From assembly GCA_947458455.1 (NCBI GenBank), contig CANGYJ010000001.1, forward strand, positions 496,001 to 560,000: a stretch of 64,000 nt of DNA, read 5' to 3'. Position numbers and translations under genes: made by a program. Below are positions 35,262 through 44,145 of the stretch, one piece after another (positions within the stretch are counted from its first letter, which is position 1; each line of letters begins with the position of its first letter). The stretch comes from Verrucomicrobiaceae bacterium (lineage in GTDB: Bacteria; Verrucomicrobiota; Verrucomicrobiia; Verrucomicrobiales; Verrucomicrobiaceae). The notes beneath the pieces were generated by a model. The model made no database searches and was not told where the DNA came from. It saw only the letters and a program-made list of their open reading frames with translations.

Positions 35262-35903
35262 CTATTTCTCCACCCAGCGCACGGCTTCCATGAGGAGCTC
35301 ACGAGCGGAGGCGAGGCCGAGTTTCTGACGGATGTTTGCCTTGTGAGCATCGATCGTCTTGGCGCTAAGGCCGAGCTTTTCAGCCATGGAGTGGGAATCG
35401 AAGCCGCGACCGACCATCTCGAAGATTTCGAGTTGGCGATCACTGAGCATGCGAGCGGGTTCACCGCGGGAGCCACCGCCACGAGCGCTACCGCCGGAGA
35501 CGATGCTACCGAGCAGGGCGGCGCTGAAGAAGAAGGTGCCGCTGACGATCTGGCGGATGCCCTGGAGCACGCGGACGGGCTGCTCGCCCTTCATGACGTA
35601 ACCCATGGCTCCGGCGCGGAGGCAGCGCTCGGCATACACGTTTTCATCGTGCATGGAATACACGAGGATCTGCATGTTCGGGTGGCTGGCTTTGAGTTTC
35701 TTAATCAGGTCCACGCCACTGCGGTCCTTCAAGGTGATGTCTAGCATCACGATATCCGGTTTTAGTTTACCGATTTGCTGGAGAGCAGTGTTGGCGTCTT
35801 CGGCGCTGCCGATGACTTGCATGTCCTCCTGCGAATCAATGAGTTTCTTAAGCCCTTCGATAACGATGGGGTGATCGTCCAATATATAGATTTTACTTTT
35901 CAC
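35262..35903 (-). CDS. NarL/FixJ-family response regulator
   Basis: The 213-residue protein has a receiver domain (1-120) with the acidic pair DD at 9-10, phospho-acceptor Asp55 in IVMLDITLKDRSG, and Lys in GYVMKGEQP. A Gly/Ser-rich linker leads to a LuxR-type helix-turn-helix (MLSDRQLEIFEMVGRGFDSH, SAKTIDAHKANIRQKLG). It is a DNA-binding regulator activated by the histidine kinase encoded 22 bp upstream. Target genes are not visible. A strong terminator follows. Confidence 0.93.
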   Translation of the reverse strand: MKSKIYILDDHPIVIEGLKKLIDSQEDMQVIGSAEDANTALQQIGKLKPDIVMLDITLKDRSGVDLIKKLKASHPNMQILVYSMHDENVYAERCLRAGAMGYVMKGEQPVRVLQGIRQIVSGTFFFSAALLGSIVSGGSARGGGSRGEPARMLSDRQLEIFEMVGRGFDSHSMAEKLGLSAKTIDAHKANIRQKLGLASARELLMEAVRWVEK

Positions 35904-35925
35904 GGTTCACCTAAATCGTTGGTGC

Positions 35926-37854
35926 TCAGTGGCTTGTCAACTTTCCTTCCTTAGTCAAAGCGATAGGAAAATAGCAACTCACGCGAACACCCCTACCCGG
36001 CTGAGAATGGACCTTGAGATGGCCTCCAAGCAGGTTTGCCCGGTACTCCATAACCCTCATACCGATACCAGAGCTGCGCGATTTCTTTTTAGATGTACAG
36101 TTTTCGAGGCCTTTGCCGTCATCCGCCACTTCGAGCACGGCGGAGCCAGCATTTTGCCTGCGTAGCGAGAGGCGGATATGTTGGGCACCACCATGGCGTA
36201 GCGCATTGTTCACCGCCTCCTGGGCGATGCGGAAGAGGTGAATATCCGCCCCCGACCCGGAGGAGGGGATGGTTTCATCGAAGTGGCACTCGCACTCGCG
36301 CAGGAAATTCAGCCGCACCGTCTCCGCCACGAGGCGCAACCCATCGACGAGTCCTCGATTCCATACGGCGGCGGGTGAGAGACTGTGCGACAGCCGCCGG
36401 GTCTCCTCCTGAGCCGTTTTGAATAGATGCAATATCCGCTCGGCATCCACTTTGGCCGTGCCCTCGAGTCCCTGGACGAGCGCCTCCATCAGGGCGGAGA
36501 CGCCCGTGAGCGTCTGCCCCACGCCGTCGTGCACATCCGCCCCGATGCGGATGTGCTCCTGCTCAGCCACGCGGATGATCTCCGCCTCCAAGCGCTTTCG
36601 CTCGGTCACATCGATGCCGGTGGTGACGAGGTAATCGATCTGACCATCCGGTTTTCTCACCGCCGTAGTCACCGTGGCGATGATACGCAGTTCGTCGGAT
36701 TTAGTGCGCATCGAGATCTCCGCCTCGACCGAGGCAGCGCCCTGCTGCAAAGCCAGAAAACGCTTCTTCGAGGAGGCCACCTCGTCGGAAACGAAGACAG
36801 GAATGTCCCACAGAAGCTTTCCGATGACCTCCTTGGAACGAAAACCGAACAATTCCTCTGCAGCTCGATTCACCCGCAGCAGGCGGGCAGAGGCATCCAG
36901 CAAGCCGAAGGCCACTGGCGAGTGATCAAAGAGAACGTTCTTCAATTCCAGCTCTCTTCGCCAGGCCATCTCCGCCTCCTTGCGAGCGGTCAAATCCGTC
37001 AAAATGAGCATGCCACGTTCCACCTGCTTATTCTTTCCGAACTGGCAGGTGATCGCCACCAGCACATCCAGCCGGGTGCCATCGGAGGCCTCCAGGCAGG
37101 TCTCGAAGCTAGCAGGCGATTTTTTTCCGTTTCTCAGCGCCGCCAGGGTGCGCTCCACCGCTGAGCGGCTGCCAGGCGCGATGATATCCGCCACCTCATG
37201 GCGGAGCAGCGCCGCCCGAGTTTGCTTCAGCATCCGGCAGAGCATCGGATTCGCATCGAGCAGACGAAAGGAGCCGTCAAAGGACAGCACGCCCGCCGTG
37301 TTACTCTGAACAAGCGCATGGCAGGCCGCTTGGGTCGTGCGCAAAGTTTCCTCCGCGAGCTTTTGTTCCGTGATGAGCGCCACCATCCCTACCTCCGTGA
37401 GCACGGCACCATCCTTGTCCCGCTCAAAAACCCGCTTCCGCACCTCCGCCCATTCATACCCACCCGTCTTCCTCAGCACCCGGATAGGCATGGCGAAGAT
37501 TTCATCCGCCGCCGCCTTCATCATACGATCATGAAGCGCTCGAAACTCCCCCACATCCTCCGGGTGAATGATGCTAAACCAGCCTTCCGGAAGCTGATCA
37601 ACCTCACCCTGCTTATATTCAAACAGGCCGGAGACATGATCGTGCCCGATGAGAAAGCGCCCCTCCGCATAGGAAAAGACATAAAAGGCCTGCTTCGTCG
37701 TCTCCAGAAGCACGTTCGCCAGCCGCTCCAGCAGGGAGGCCTTTTCCTCCAGCGCATGCAGCTCATCCAGCCCCACCTCGGGGCGTGCCAGCGGCGGCTT
37801 GGCGGCACGTTTTCGGGTGGCTGGAGACGGAGCGGCGGTAGGCTTCCTGGGCAT
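35926..37854 (-). CDS. PAS-domain sensor histidine kinase (HisKA_3, NarX-like)
   Basis: The 642-residue protein has no membrane span or signal peptide, so it is cytoplasmic. A basic Pro/Ala N-terminus precedes three PAS/PAC-like modules (about 50-165, 175-295, 300-420). The HisKA_3 phospho-acceptor is His442 in ADVHDGVGQTLTG. An ATPase domain follows with the N-box EAVNNALRHGG and G-box DDGKGLENC. It would phosphorylate the LuxR-type regulator downstream. Ligand or redox input is suggested by the PAS domains but the signal is unknown. Confidence 0.93.
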   Translation of the reverse strand: MPRKPTAAPSPATRKRAAKPPLARPEVGLDELHALEEKASLLERLANVLLETTKQAFYVFSYAEGRFLIGHDHVSGLFEYKQGEVDQLPEGWFSIIHPEDVGEFRALHDRMMKAAADEIFAMPIRVLRKTGGYEWAEVRKRVFERDKDGAVLTEVGMVALITEQKLAEETLRTTQAACHALVQSNTAGVLSFDGSFRLLDANPMLCRMLKQTRAALLRHEVADIIAPGSRSAVERTLAALRNGKKSPASFETCLEASDGTRLDVLVAITCQFGKNKQVERGMLILTDLTARKEAEMAWRRELELKNVLFDHSPVAFGLLDASARLLRVNRAAEELFGFRSKEVIGKLLWDIPVFVSDEVASSKKRFLALQQGAASVEAEISMRTKSDELRIIATVTTAVRKPDGQIDYLVTTGIDVTERKRLEAEIIRVAEQEHIRIGADVHDGVGQTLTGVSALMEALVQGLEGTAKVDAERILHLFKTAQEETRRLSHSLSPAAVWNRGLVDGLRLVAETVRLNFLRECECHFDETIPSSGSGADIHLFRIAQEAVNNALRHGGAQHIRLSLRRQNAGSAVLEVADDGKGLENCTSKKKSRSSGIGMRVMEYRANLLGGHLKVHSQPGRGVRVSCYFPIALTKEGKLTSH

Positions 37855-37905
37855 GCCACGATGAAAGCCGACAACAAATCCGCCTGCCAGACGTTTTTGC
37901 CCGCC

Positions 37906-38841
37906 ATGCGCCTTTCACCGCTCCTCCTCACCGCCCTCGTCACTCTCACCAGCGTCCACCAGCTCCCCGCACAGGCAAAAAGCCAAAAGAAGCTCATCGA
38001 GCTCACGCAGACTCCGGTAGAAAGCCGCGACGTCGTTTACAAGCAGACGCCGGAGGGCGAGCTGAAACTGCACTTCTTCCTCCCGCCCAAGGCTGAAATC
38101 GGCCTCACCGTGCAAAAGCCCTGCGTGGTCTTCTTTTTCGGCGGCGGCTGGAAATCGGGTTCCTACCTCCAGTTCGTCCCGCAGGCCAAGTACCTCGCTA
38201 GCCGTGGCCTCATCACCGCCTGCGCCGATTACCGCATCCTCAGCATCCACAAAACCCTGCCAGATAAAGCCGTCGAAGATGCCAAAAGCGCCATCCGCTG
38301 GGTGCGCAGCCACGCCGATGAATGGGGCATCGATCCCACCAAAATCATCGCCGCCGGTGGCTCGGCGGGAGGCCATCTCGCGGCCTGCACAGCCTTGGTC
38401 AAAGCCTATGACGCCCCCGGAGAATCTGCCGTGTCCTCCATCCCGAATGCTCTCGTGCTCTTCAATCCGGCGATGAACATCGCCACCCTTCACCAAGAAC
38501 GTGCAGGCAGCAGCACCTCCGCCATCACGCTGGAAATGGCGGAAGCCATCACGCCAAACAGCTTCCTCACCAAGGAAACACCGCCCGCGATTATCTTCTT
38601 CGGCACCGACGATAAACTCAAGTTAGGAGCCGATGAATACCTTCAAAAAGCCCGCGAACTCGGCCTCAAGGCCGAAATGTGGACCGCCGAAGGCCAGCCA
38701 CACGGCTTCTTCAACCGCGAGCCTTGGCTGCAAGTTACTGCTCATCGAATGGATCGCTTCCTCACCTCTCTCGGTTACCTCGGCGGAGAGCCTTCCCTCG
38801 TTCTTCCCGCCGACTCCCCTGCCCTGCGGCAGGAAAAGTAA
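37906..38841 (+). CDS. Secreted alpha/beta hydrolase (BD-FAE/esterase-like)
   Basis: The 311-residue protein starts at MRLSPLLLTALVTLTSVHQL (37906) with a signal peptide cleaved near AQA; an in-frame ATG at 37861 would add 15 residues. Features are the oxyanion motif FFFGGGWKSG, nucleophile elbow AAGGSAGGHLAAC, acidic residue in FFGTDDKLKLG, and His in GQPHGFFNREPW. It is probably a carbohydrate or aryl esterase or lipase of the BD-FAE type. It is divergent from the histidine kinase gene. Confidence 0.88.
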   Translation: MRLSPLLLTALVTLTSVHQLPAQAKSQKKLIELTQTPVESRDVVYKQTPEGELKLHFFLPPKAEIGLTVQKPCVVFFFGGGWKSGSYLQFVPQAKYLASRGLITACADYRILSIHKTLPDKAVEDAKSAIRWVRSHADEWGIDPTKIIAAGGSAGGHLAACTALVKAYDAPGESAVSSIPNALVLFNPAMNIATLHQERAGSSTSAITLEMAEAITPNSFLTKETPPAIIFFGTDDKLKLGADEYLQKARELGLKAEMWTAEGQPHGFFNREPWLQVTAHRMDRFLTSLGYLGGEPSLVLPADSPALRQEK

Positions 38842-38889
38842 TCTCCCGACAACCGTCACCCGCCCACCTTGCAAGGCATGCGTGCCACC

Positions 38890-39045
38890 TCAGCGTCCGA
38901 GCAGGATCAAAATGCCTGCGGCTAGGGCGAGGATCGGCAGTAGCACGCTGGCCGGGCCGAGTTGGATGCCGAAGACGCCGGTGATGCCGACGAGGATGAG
39001 GTAAATGGCGAGGACGAGCCGACCGGAGTTTTCGGGGATATTCAT
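38890..39045 (-). CDS. Tiny two-span membrane protein (51 residues)
   Basis: A short frame, MNIPENSGRLVLAIYLILVG to LLGR, has two hydrophobic helices separated by GVFGIQLGPASV. It starts at 39045 and stops at 38890. It follows 12 bp after the DUF3185-like gene on the same strand. The near-perfect hydrophobic pattern and operon position support a real gene. No family is recognised. Confidence 0.6.
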   Translation of the reverse strand: MNIPENSGRLVLAIYLILVGITGVFGIQLGPASVLLPILALAAGILILLGR

Positions 39046-39057
39046 GAGAGAATAGGA

Positions 39058-39276
39058 TCAGCTGCGGCGGCTGCCGATGAGAAGGAGGATGCCGCCCGTG
39101 ACGGCCGCGATGCCGACGAGCGGTGGGATCGGGAAGGTGTGTTCCTTTTCGGCGGTGACGTGGATGGGGCCGAGGTCGATGGCTTTCTCGGTCGTGGTGT
39201 AGCGGATGCCTTGATAGGCAAACGCGGCGATGCCGAGGACGATGAGCAGGATACCGATGATGCGGGAGGTGGGCAT
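39058..39276 (-). CDS. Small membrane protein, DUF3185-like
   Basis: The 72-residue protein has two hydrophobic helices: IIGILLIVLGIAAFAYQGIR at the N-terminus, and VGIAAVTGGILLLIGSR at the end. Between them is a conserved-looking TEKAIDLGPIHVTAEKE segment. This is the layout of DUF3185-like small stress-associated membrane proteins; that name is my recollection. It is in a run with another tiny membrane protein and LpxR. Confidence 0.7.
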   Translation of the reverse strand: MPTSRIIGILLIVLGIAAFAYQGIRYTTTEKAIDLGPIHVTAEKEHTFPIPPLVGIAAVTGGILLLIGSRRS

Positions 39277-39288
39277 GGTGGGTGGGGG

Positions 39289-40329
39289 TTAAAAGGTCCA
39301 GTTCAGGGAGACGGTGCCAAAGACCTGCGGCTCGATCTGGTTATCGAACTCCTTCGTGCGATAGACGAACGCGTAGGCGAGCTTGGTGTTCTTGTAGTTG
39401 AAGGCGAAGCCAGCGCTGATGTCCGCGACGAAGAGTCGGTGCCCCACGGAATGGCTGTCGCCGAAGGTGTTGCCATCGAGGAAGACATTCCGGCCCACCG
39501 CACGGCCATCCATGCGGGCAAAGACATACATGCCGAGCGGAAACCACGAGCGTGAGGCGCCCATGGAGCCATCGACGGGCGTGGAGGTGCTGCTGGCGGG
39601 ACCGATGACGCCCGTGCCAAAGTCATCCGGCAGATTGAGACCAAAGCGCAGCTCCGCGCCGAGGTTCGCGTGCGTTTTGACATTGCCCAAAGCGGCTCCG
39701 GCATGCGGCATAAACTCCCAATCAAAGCCGCTGCGCTTCACGATATGCGGAAAGCGCCAGGTGCGCTCGTAGGCGAGGATGAAGCCGACTTCATTGTGGA
39801 GCTGGTTGTCCCATCCATTCGGATGATCAAAGCCTCGCGCATCATGCACATAGCGCTGAGATTCCTGCGCATAGCTGTAGGAGCCGACGACGCCGATATC
39901 GAGCAGCAGCGAGTTCCTTACGCGATCGTTTTTCCACACCACGCCGAGGCCCACATAGAGCCATCCGGCATACGGACGATCTCCACCGCTGAGGGCATGG
40001 GTCTCGGTGTTGTCCGGCGTGTAGATGTTCTGGCCGATGCCAAAGACGAGGTTCTTCTGGTAAGAAGTCTCGTTGATGTAGGGCAGCAGATTGAAGAGCG
40101 GCAGAAACGGACTGGCGTAGGGCGAATCGCTGTATTGAGCGAGATCCGGCGAGCTCCAGCTCACCTTCGCGCCGCTGGTGTAGTAGCGATCCGTGCCAGC
40201 GAACATGTCATTTTCATAATAGACGCCGAGCGTGCCACCGGAGGCATTGGGATCGGCGGCAATCGCGGATGAGGCGATGGCGAGGAGGGAGAGAATTGCG
40301 AGAGCGCGGGAATATTTCGGGAGGTGCAT
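39289..40329 (-). CDS. LpxR-like lipid A deacylase family (DUF2219) outer-membrane protein
   Basis: The 346-residue protein starts at MHLPKYSRALAILSLLAIAS (40329), with a signal peptide ending near AIA. LpxR-family marks are YENDMFAGTDRYYTSGAKVSW, DRPYAGWLYVG, LHNEVGFILAYERTWRFPH and the terminal aromatic beta-strand ending in NWTF typical of outer-membrane barrels. LpxR removes the 3'-acyloxyacyl chain from lipid A. Whether the organism has a suitable lipid A is not known. It is in a cluster of envelope genes. Confidence 0.88.
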   Translation of the reverse strand: MHLPKYSRALAILSLLAIASSAIAADPNASGGTLGVYYENDMFAGTDRYYTSGAKVSWSSPDLAQYSDSPYASPFLPLFNLLPYINETSYQKNLVFGIGQNIYTPDNTETHALSGGDRPYAGWLYVGLGVVWKNDRVRNSLLLDIGVVGSYSYAQESQRYVHDARGFDHPNGWDNQLHNEVGFILAYERTWRFPHIVKRSGFDWEFMPHAGAALGNVKTHANLGAELRFGLNLPDDFGTGVIGPASSTSTPVDGSMGASRSWFPLGMYVFARMDGRAVGRNVFLDGNTFGDSHSVGHRLFVADISAGFAFNYKNTKLAYAFVYRTKEFDNQIEPQVFGTVSLNWTF

Positions 40330-40339
40330 GGGATGGGAG

Positions 40340-41863
40340 TTAAGGCTTGCCTGGCTTCTTCGGAACGCGGCCTTCGGGGCGTTTGCCACGCTGCGGCGGC
40401 GGTGGCTGCTGAGGAGGGGCGGGCTGAGGCACCACGGCTGGCGGTGCAGGCTGTGCAGGTAGTTTCATCCGTTCCAGCGGAGCCTGTGGCCTCGACCGCG
40501 GTGGGGCGCTGGGCGTGGGACGTTCACCGGGTCGGCGGGATTCAGGAAAACGCGGGACTTCAACCGGAACGCGAGGCTGTGGATGCTGCGGTGGAGGATA
40601 AGGCATGCGCACGCCGGGTTTTCCATCGGCATTCGGTCTGGCAGGAGGTGTGGCGGGACGCTCGACCTTGGGTGGAGTGTGTTTTTCGGGCCGTGGATCG
40701 CTGCGTGGAGCACTTGGCACGGGCTGGGGTGGCTGGATGACCGGTGCGGGCATTGGTGGACGATCAGCGGCTTGCGGCTTGCGCTCCGGTGGCCTGGGAG
40801 AACTGGGCGGCGTGTTCGGATTGCGTGGATTGTCTTCTCGCTTGGTGACGCCGGGAGCAGGTTGGATGATGGAAGGCTTGTGACCGGTGGTGTCCGCACG
40901 AGCTGCGGGAGGTTCCGAGAGACGCAGAAAGCGTGGCTGCGCAGGCAAAGTCTCAGGCACGCGGGCATCGCCTTTCATGCGTTCACGCAGCGCCTTCACC
41001 TCGGCGGTGCTGCCGACGTTTTTCCAGCCGCGATTGACCTCCGTGCGTGGTGCTTTTTCGGCGAGGCGAGGCGGTGGCGCATTGGAATGATCGCTGATGG
41101 CCGGAGCGAGCATGCTCAGTGAGCCGCCTTGCACGCGGGAACGCAGGTTCTCGGCGGATTGACGGCGCGGATCGCCCTCGAAGTCGTGACGACGTTCGAG
41201 TTTGTAGCGCTGGATGGGCATACGGCTCTGTTGCGAGAGCTGATCAAAGCCAGGACCGCCGTTGTGGATGACGTTGTTGACGTAAGTGATGTGGGTGATG
41301 TTCGTCGTCTGATTGATGATCTGGTAGTTCTGACTCGGATCGATGAAGACGGTATTCAGGCGGCGGGCGCCGAAATCGCGATTCTCGATGAAGCGGTAGT
41401 TGCCAGGGCCGATGTCGAAGTAGTGATCCACCCAGATGCTGAAGCCGATGTTGTGAAGAAAAGACGCCTCGGGAGGCAGCGGAGCCCAACCGGTGTAGCG
41501 CGGGCTGTGACGCCAGGAAACCCATCCAGGCCCCCATTCGGTGCCGGGCACCCAGATCCAGCCGTAGCGGTCCACATTCGCCCAGCGGCCGTAGTGATAC
41601 ACCGCCCAGCCAAAGGGCTCATCGGAGTCCCACGTCCATCCGGCATCCGTGTCCACCCAGCGCCCTTCGCTGTAGGGGCGCCAATCTTCCGCGACGTCCT
41701 GCGGCTGCCAGCAGTAGCCGTAATCTCCCACTTCCCGCCAGGTGCCGTAGGGATCGAGGTTGTCATAAAAGAAATCCATCGAGACGCTCTCGCGAGCACC
41801 GGCGGATGAAACGAAGCCGCTGAAGAGCAACGCGGTGAGAAAGAGGCAGTGGAGAGCTTTCAT
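40340..41863 (-). CDS. Secreted DUF6600-like Trp-rich protein with Pro-rich C-terminus
   Basis: The 507-residue protein has a signal peptide (MKALHCLFLTALLFSGFVSS). Its conserved segment begins at FFYDNLDPYGTWREVGDYGY, with repeated WRPYSEGRWVDTDAGWTW, AVYHYGRWANVDRYGW and GPGWVSWRHSPRYTGWAPL. This Trp/Tyr pattern is that of DUF6600-like extracytoplasmic proteins. The last 220 residues are Pro-rich and disordered. It is 10 bp upstream of the LpxR-like start on the same strand. Function unknown. Confidence 0.85.
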   Translation of the reverse strand: MKALHCLFLTALLFSGFVSSAGARESVSMDFFYDNLDPYGTWREVGDYGYCWQPQDVAEDWRPYSEGRWVDTDAGWTWDSDEPFGWAVYHYGRWANVDRYGWIWVPGTEWGPGWVSWRHSPRYTGWAPLPPEASFLHNIGFSIWVDHYFDIGPGNYRFIENRDFGARRLNTVFIDPSQNYQIINQTTNITHITYVNNVIHNGGPGFDQLSQQSRMPIQRYKLERRHDFEGDPRRQSAENLRSRVQGGSLSMLAPAISDHSNAPPPRLAEKAPRTEVNRGWKNVGSTAEVKALRERMKGDARVPETLPAQPRFLRLSEPPAARADTTGHKPSIIQPAPGVTKREDNPRNPNTPPSSPRPPERKPQAADRPPMPAPVIQPPQPVPSAPRSDPRPEKHTPPKVERPATPPARPNADGKPGVRMPYPPPQHPQPRVPVEVPRFPESRRPGERPTPSAPPRSRPQAPLERMKLPAQPAPPAVVPQPAPPQQPPPPQRGKRPEGRVPKKPGKP

Positions 41864-41894
41864 GGACGGTTATGGCGAAAGGAGAAACCCGTGC

Positions 41895-42044
41895 TCAAGC
41901 GTTACCGCGGCCTTGAATGATGCGGATGAGCACCATGATGACGGCCACCACGAGCAAGGCATGGATGAAGCCGCCGATCGTGTAGCTGGTGACGAGGCCG
42001 AGAAGCCAGAGGATGATGAGAACGAGGGCGATGGTGTAGAGCAT
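41895..42044 (-). CDS. lmo0937-family small membrane protein (49 residues)
   Basis: The short frame MLYTIALVLIILWLLGLVTS, then YTIGGFIHALLVVAVIMVL and IRIIQGRGNA, matches the small lmo0937 (DUF5670-like) membrane family almost end to end. It starts at 42044 and stops at 41895. The family is common in stress-related loci; a molecular role is unknown. It lies upstream of the DUF6600 gene on the same strand, 31 bp away. Confidence 0.85.
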   Translation of the reverse strand: MLYTIALVLIILWLLGLVTSYTIGGFIHALLVVAVIMVLIRIIQGRGNA

Positions 42045-42181
42045 GCACGCTGATACCGTGCCGCCGAGCCGCCTGCGATGGGGTGAAACCCTACTCCGGC
42101 GGGGATTCTATTTGATCATGCCCTCGCAGGGACGAAGAGAGCAGCGGGCTTCGCATGGAGTGGTGTCCACTCACACACGCC

Positions 42182-42961
42182 ATGATCCTCGATACCACCT
42201 GCCAGCTCGCTTATCACACCACGGAGGAGTTGCCCGCCATCTTCATGCTGCGCCCACGCAGCGGCTGGGCACAGTGGATCATGCGCGAGGAGTTTCTTTT
42301 ATGCCCACGCGTGCCCGTGATCGAGTTCACCGATGGCTATGGGAACCTGTGCCAGAGGATCGTCATGCCAGCGGGCAATTTTCAGCTCACCGTGCATTGC
42401 CGCGCTGAGGTGGCGGACCAGGTGGATGAGGACTTCCTAGCTCCACTCACGCCCGTGCAGCATCTGCCCACGGACGTGCTCCAGTTTCTGCTGCCGAGCC
42501 GCTACTGCCAGTCCGATGAACTGATCTCCCTGGCTGACTCCATCGTGGGCCATGCACCTCCAAACTATGGGCAGGTGGCTCTGATCCGCGATTGGGTGCA
42601 TCAGCAGGTGCGCAATGAGCAAGGAACGAGCAACAGCTTCACCACCGCCTTGGAGACGCTGAACACCCGCCGGGGTGTTTGTCGTGATTTTGCGCATCTT
42701 GGTATCGCGCTGTGTCGTGCGATCAATGTGCCCGCACGCATGGTGGTGGGCTTTTTGCATGAGTTGTATCCGATGGACCTCCACGCCTGGTTTGAGGCCT
42801 TCATCGGCGGTCGATGGTTCACCTTTGACGCCACCTACGACCGGCCTCGCGGCAATCGCCTCGTCGTCGCCTATGGCCGCGATGCCGCCGATGTGGCCTT
42901 GGCGACGATGTTTGGAAACTTCACCATGCAGAGCATGCAGGTGACGGTGAGGCCTGCGTGA
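42182..42961 (+). CDS. Transglutaminase-like domain protein
   Basis: The 259-residue protein starts at MILDTTCQLAYHTTEEL (42182). The core transglutaminase triad is visible: Cys167 in NTRRGVCRDFAHLG, His201 in MDLHAWFEAF, and Asp216 in TFDATYDRPRG. The N-terminal domain (LRPRSGWAQWIMREEF) is typical of bacterial proteins of this type, which act as cysteine proteases or amidases. No signal peptide is seen. It is divergent from the small membrane gene. Confidence 0.88.
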   Translation: MILDTTCQLAYHTTEELPAIFMLRPRSGWAQWIMREEFLLCPRVPVIEFTDGYGNLCQRIVMPAGNFQLTVHCRAEVADQVDEDFLAPLTPVQHLPTDVLQFLLPSRYCQSDELISLADSIVGHAPPNYGQVALIRDWVHQQVRNEQGTSNSFTTALETLNTRRGVCRDFAHLGIALCRAINVPARMVVGFLHELYPMDLHAWFEAFIGGRWFTFDATYDRPRGNRLVVAYGRDAADVALATMFGNFTMQSMQVTVRPA

Positions 42962-42972
42962 TCGCTGCCCAC

Positions 42973-43012
42973 AAAAAAGGCCGTTCAGAGGCGTTTCCGC
43001 CCCCAAACGGCT
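42973..43012 (-). terminator. Terminator-like hairpin after the BON gene
   Basis: GCCGTT (42980-42985) pairs with AACGGC (43006-43011), with an inner GGCG/CGCC stem; on the minus strand the stem is followed by TTTTTTG. It lies just after the stop of the BON gene. Confidence 0.7.
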
Positions 43013-43027
43013 GTGATGGAGGTGCGC

Positions 43028-43795
43028 TCAGTTCGAGACGCTGGCGAGCTCGACGACCATGTTGTTCATCACGCTCTTCACGCCGTGGATGTCCGTGGCG
43101 ATCTTCGTGACGAGATCCTTTTCAGCCGTGTTTTTGGCACTGCCACCCACGGTCACGACGCCGTCGGTGGTTGAGACGCTGGTCTTGAAGGCACTGGTGG
43201 AGCGGTGCATGAAGAGGGCGCCACGCACCTGCGCGGAGATGGAAGCATCATCAATCATCACTGCCAAGCTGAGTACCGGAGCTGGCGTGGCGGCGGCCAC
43301 CGTCATCTCGTTTTTCACCGAGGTAATGCCTTCCACATCTGCCGTGTAGGCCGTGGTGAGTTCCTTCTGCGCTTCACTGCTGGCCTCGCCCGTGAGCGTG
43401 GCCACGCCTTGATTCACGGCGACGGTCGTGTTCATGGCGCTGACGCTTCGATGGAAGGCCAGGGTGTTCTTCACCTTCAGGAACAGCCAGGTGTCCGAAT
43501 GCTCGGGCGGGCTATCCTTGATCTCGATCTTGTTTTCCACGCTTTTTACACCGGGCAGCTCTGCCACGGTGTCTTGAGCGAGCTGCTTGTGATCGGCATC
43601 CTTCACGGTGCCGGTGAGGGTGACGGCACCGTCCTTGGACGAGGTGGTGATCGGATCTTCCTTGAGGAAGGTCTTGAAGACATAAGAGGACTTGGCGGCG
43701 GCCTCAATGCGGTCATCCGTTTCCGACGCGGGTAGCGTGGCGGTGGTGAGCACAAGCATCGAAGCGAGGAGGACTGACGTGTAGGGTGTTTTCAT
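43028..43795 (-). CDS. Secreted BON-domain protein (OsmY-like)
   Basis: The 255-residue protein starts at MKTPYTSVLLASMLVLTTAT (43795) with a signal peptide near LPA-SE. Three BON domains follow, each with the VTLTG or VTVGG core: DGAVTLTGTVKDADHKQLAQ, QGVATLTGEASSEAQKELTT, and DGVVTVGGSAKNTAEKDLVT. Such proteins bind membranes or phospholipids and are often osmotic-stress induced. It lies at the end of the envelope/stress group. A terminator-like hairpin follows. Confidence 0.93.
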   Translation of the reverse strand: MKTPYTSVLLASMLVLTTATLPASETDDRIEAAAKSSYVFKTFLKEDPITTSSKDGAVTLTGTVKDADHKQLAQDTVAELPGVKSVENKIEIKDSPPEHSDTWLFLKVKNTLAFHRSVSAMNTTVAVNQGVATLTGEASSEAQKELTTAYTADVEGITSVKNEMTVAAATPAPVLSLAVMIDDASISAQVRGALFMHRSTSAFKTSVSTTDGVVTVGGSAKNTAEKDLVTKIATDIHGVKSVMNNMVVELASVSN

Positions 43796-44145
43796 GGATT
43801 CCAGTCTCATCGTCCCACGCCAAGCACTCCATGGGGTCTAACCCTACTGCTCAACCGTTCGTTGTTCACGAAGGGCAGTGGTTCTTCGTTCGTGGTTCGG
43901 GCTTTAGCCCGCGTCTGGCCCAAACCGTCCACCACAAAACCCGCCCGCAGGGCTGCGCTCAGCGATGCGGGCATGGGATCGCAAGGACCGCAAAGAGATA
44001 GACTTGGAGATAGGGGGAAAAGGAGCGTGGGCACTACTGCCCGCTGTTCTCGATTCCTCGTTTGCGAAGCCGGGCCAATGGCGGCTCGGCTCGTGGTTGG
44101 GAATCGTGATAGACAAAAAGAGCCGTTTCGCTCACTCCGGCGGGG
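43796..44145. repeat. Mosaic of small dispersed repeats before a decayed gene
   Basis: No intact gene is seen in this 350-bp gap. It holds a GTTCGTGGTTCGGGC-type arm (43888-43912), GATCGCAAGGACCGCAAAG (about 43978-43996), and the hairpin 44027-44044 (stem GTGGGCA/TGCCCGC). The second and third modules are shared with the 30385-30662 gap. Confidence 0.6.
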
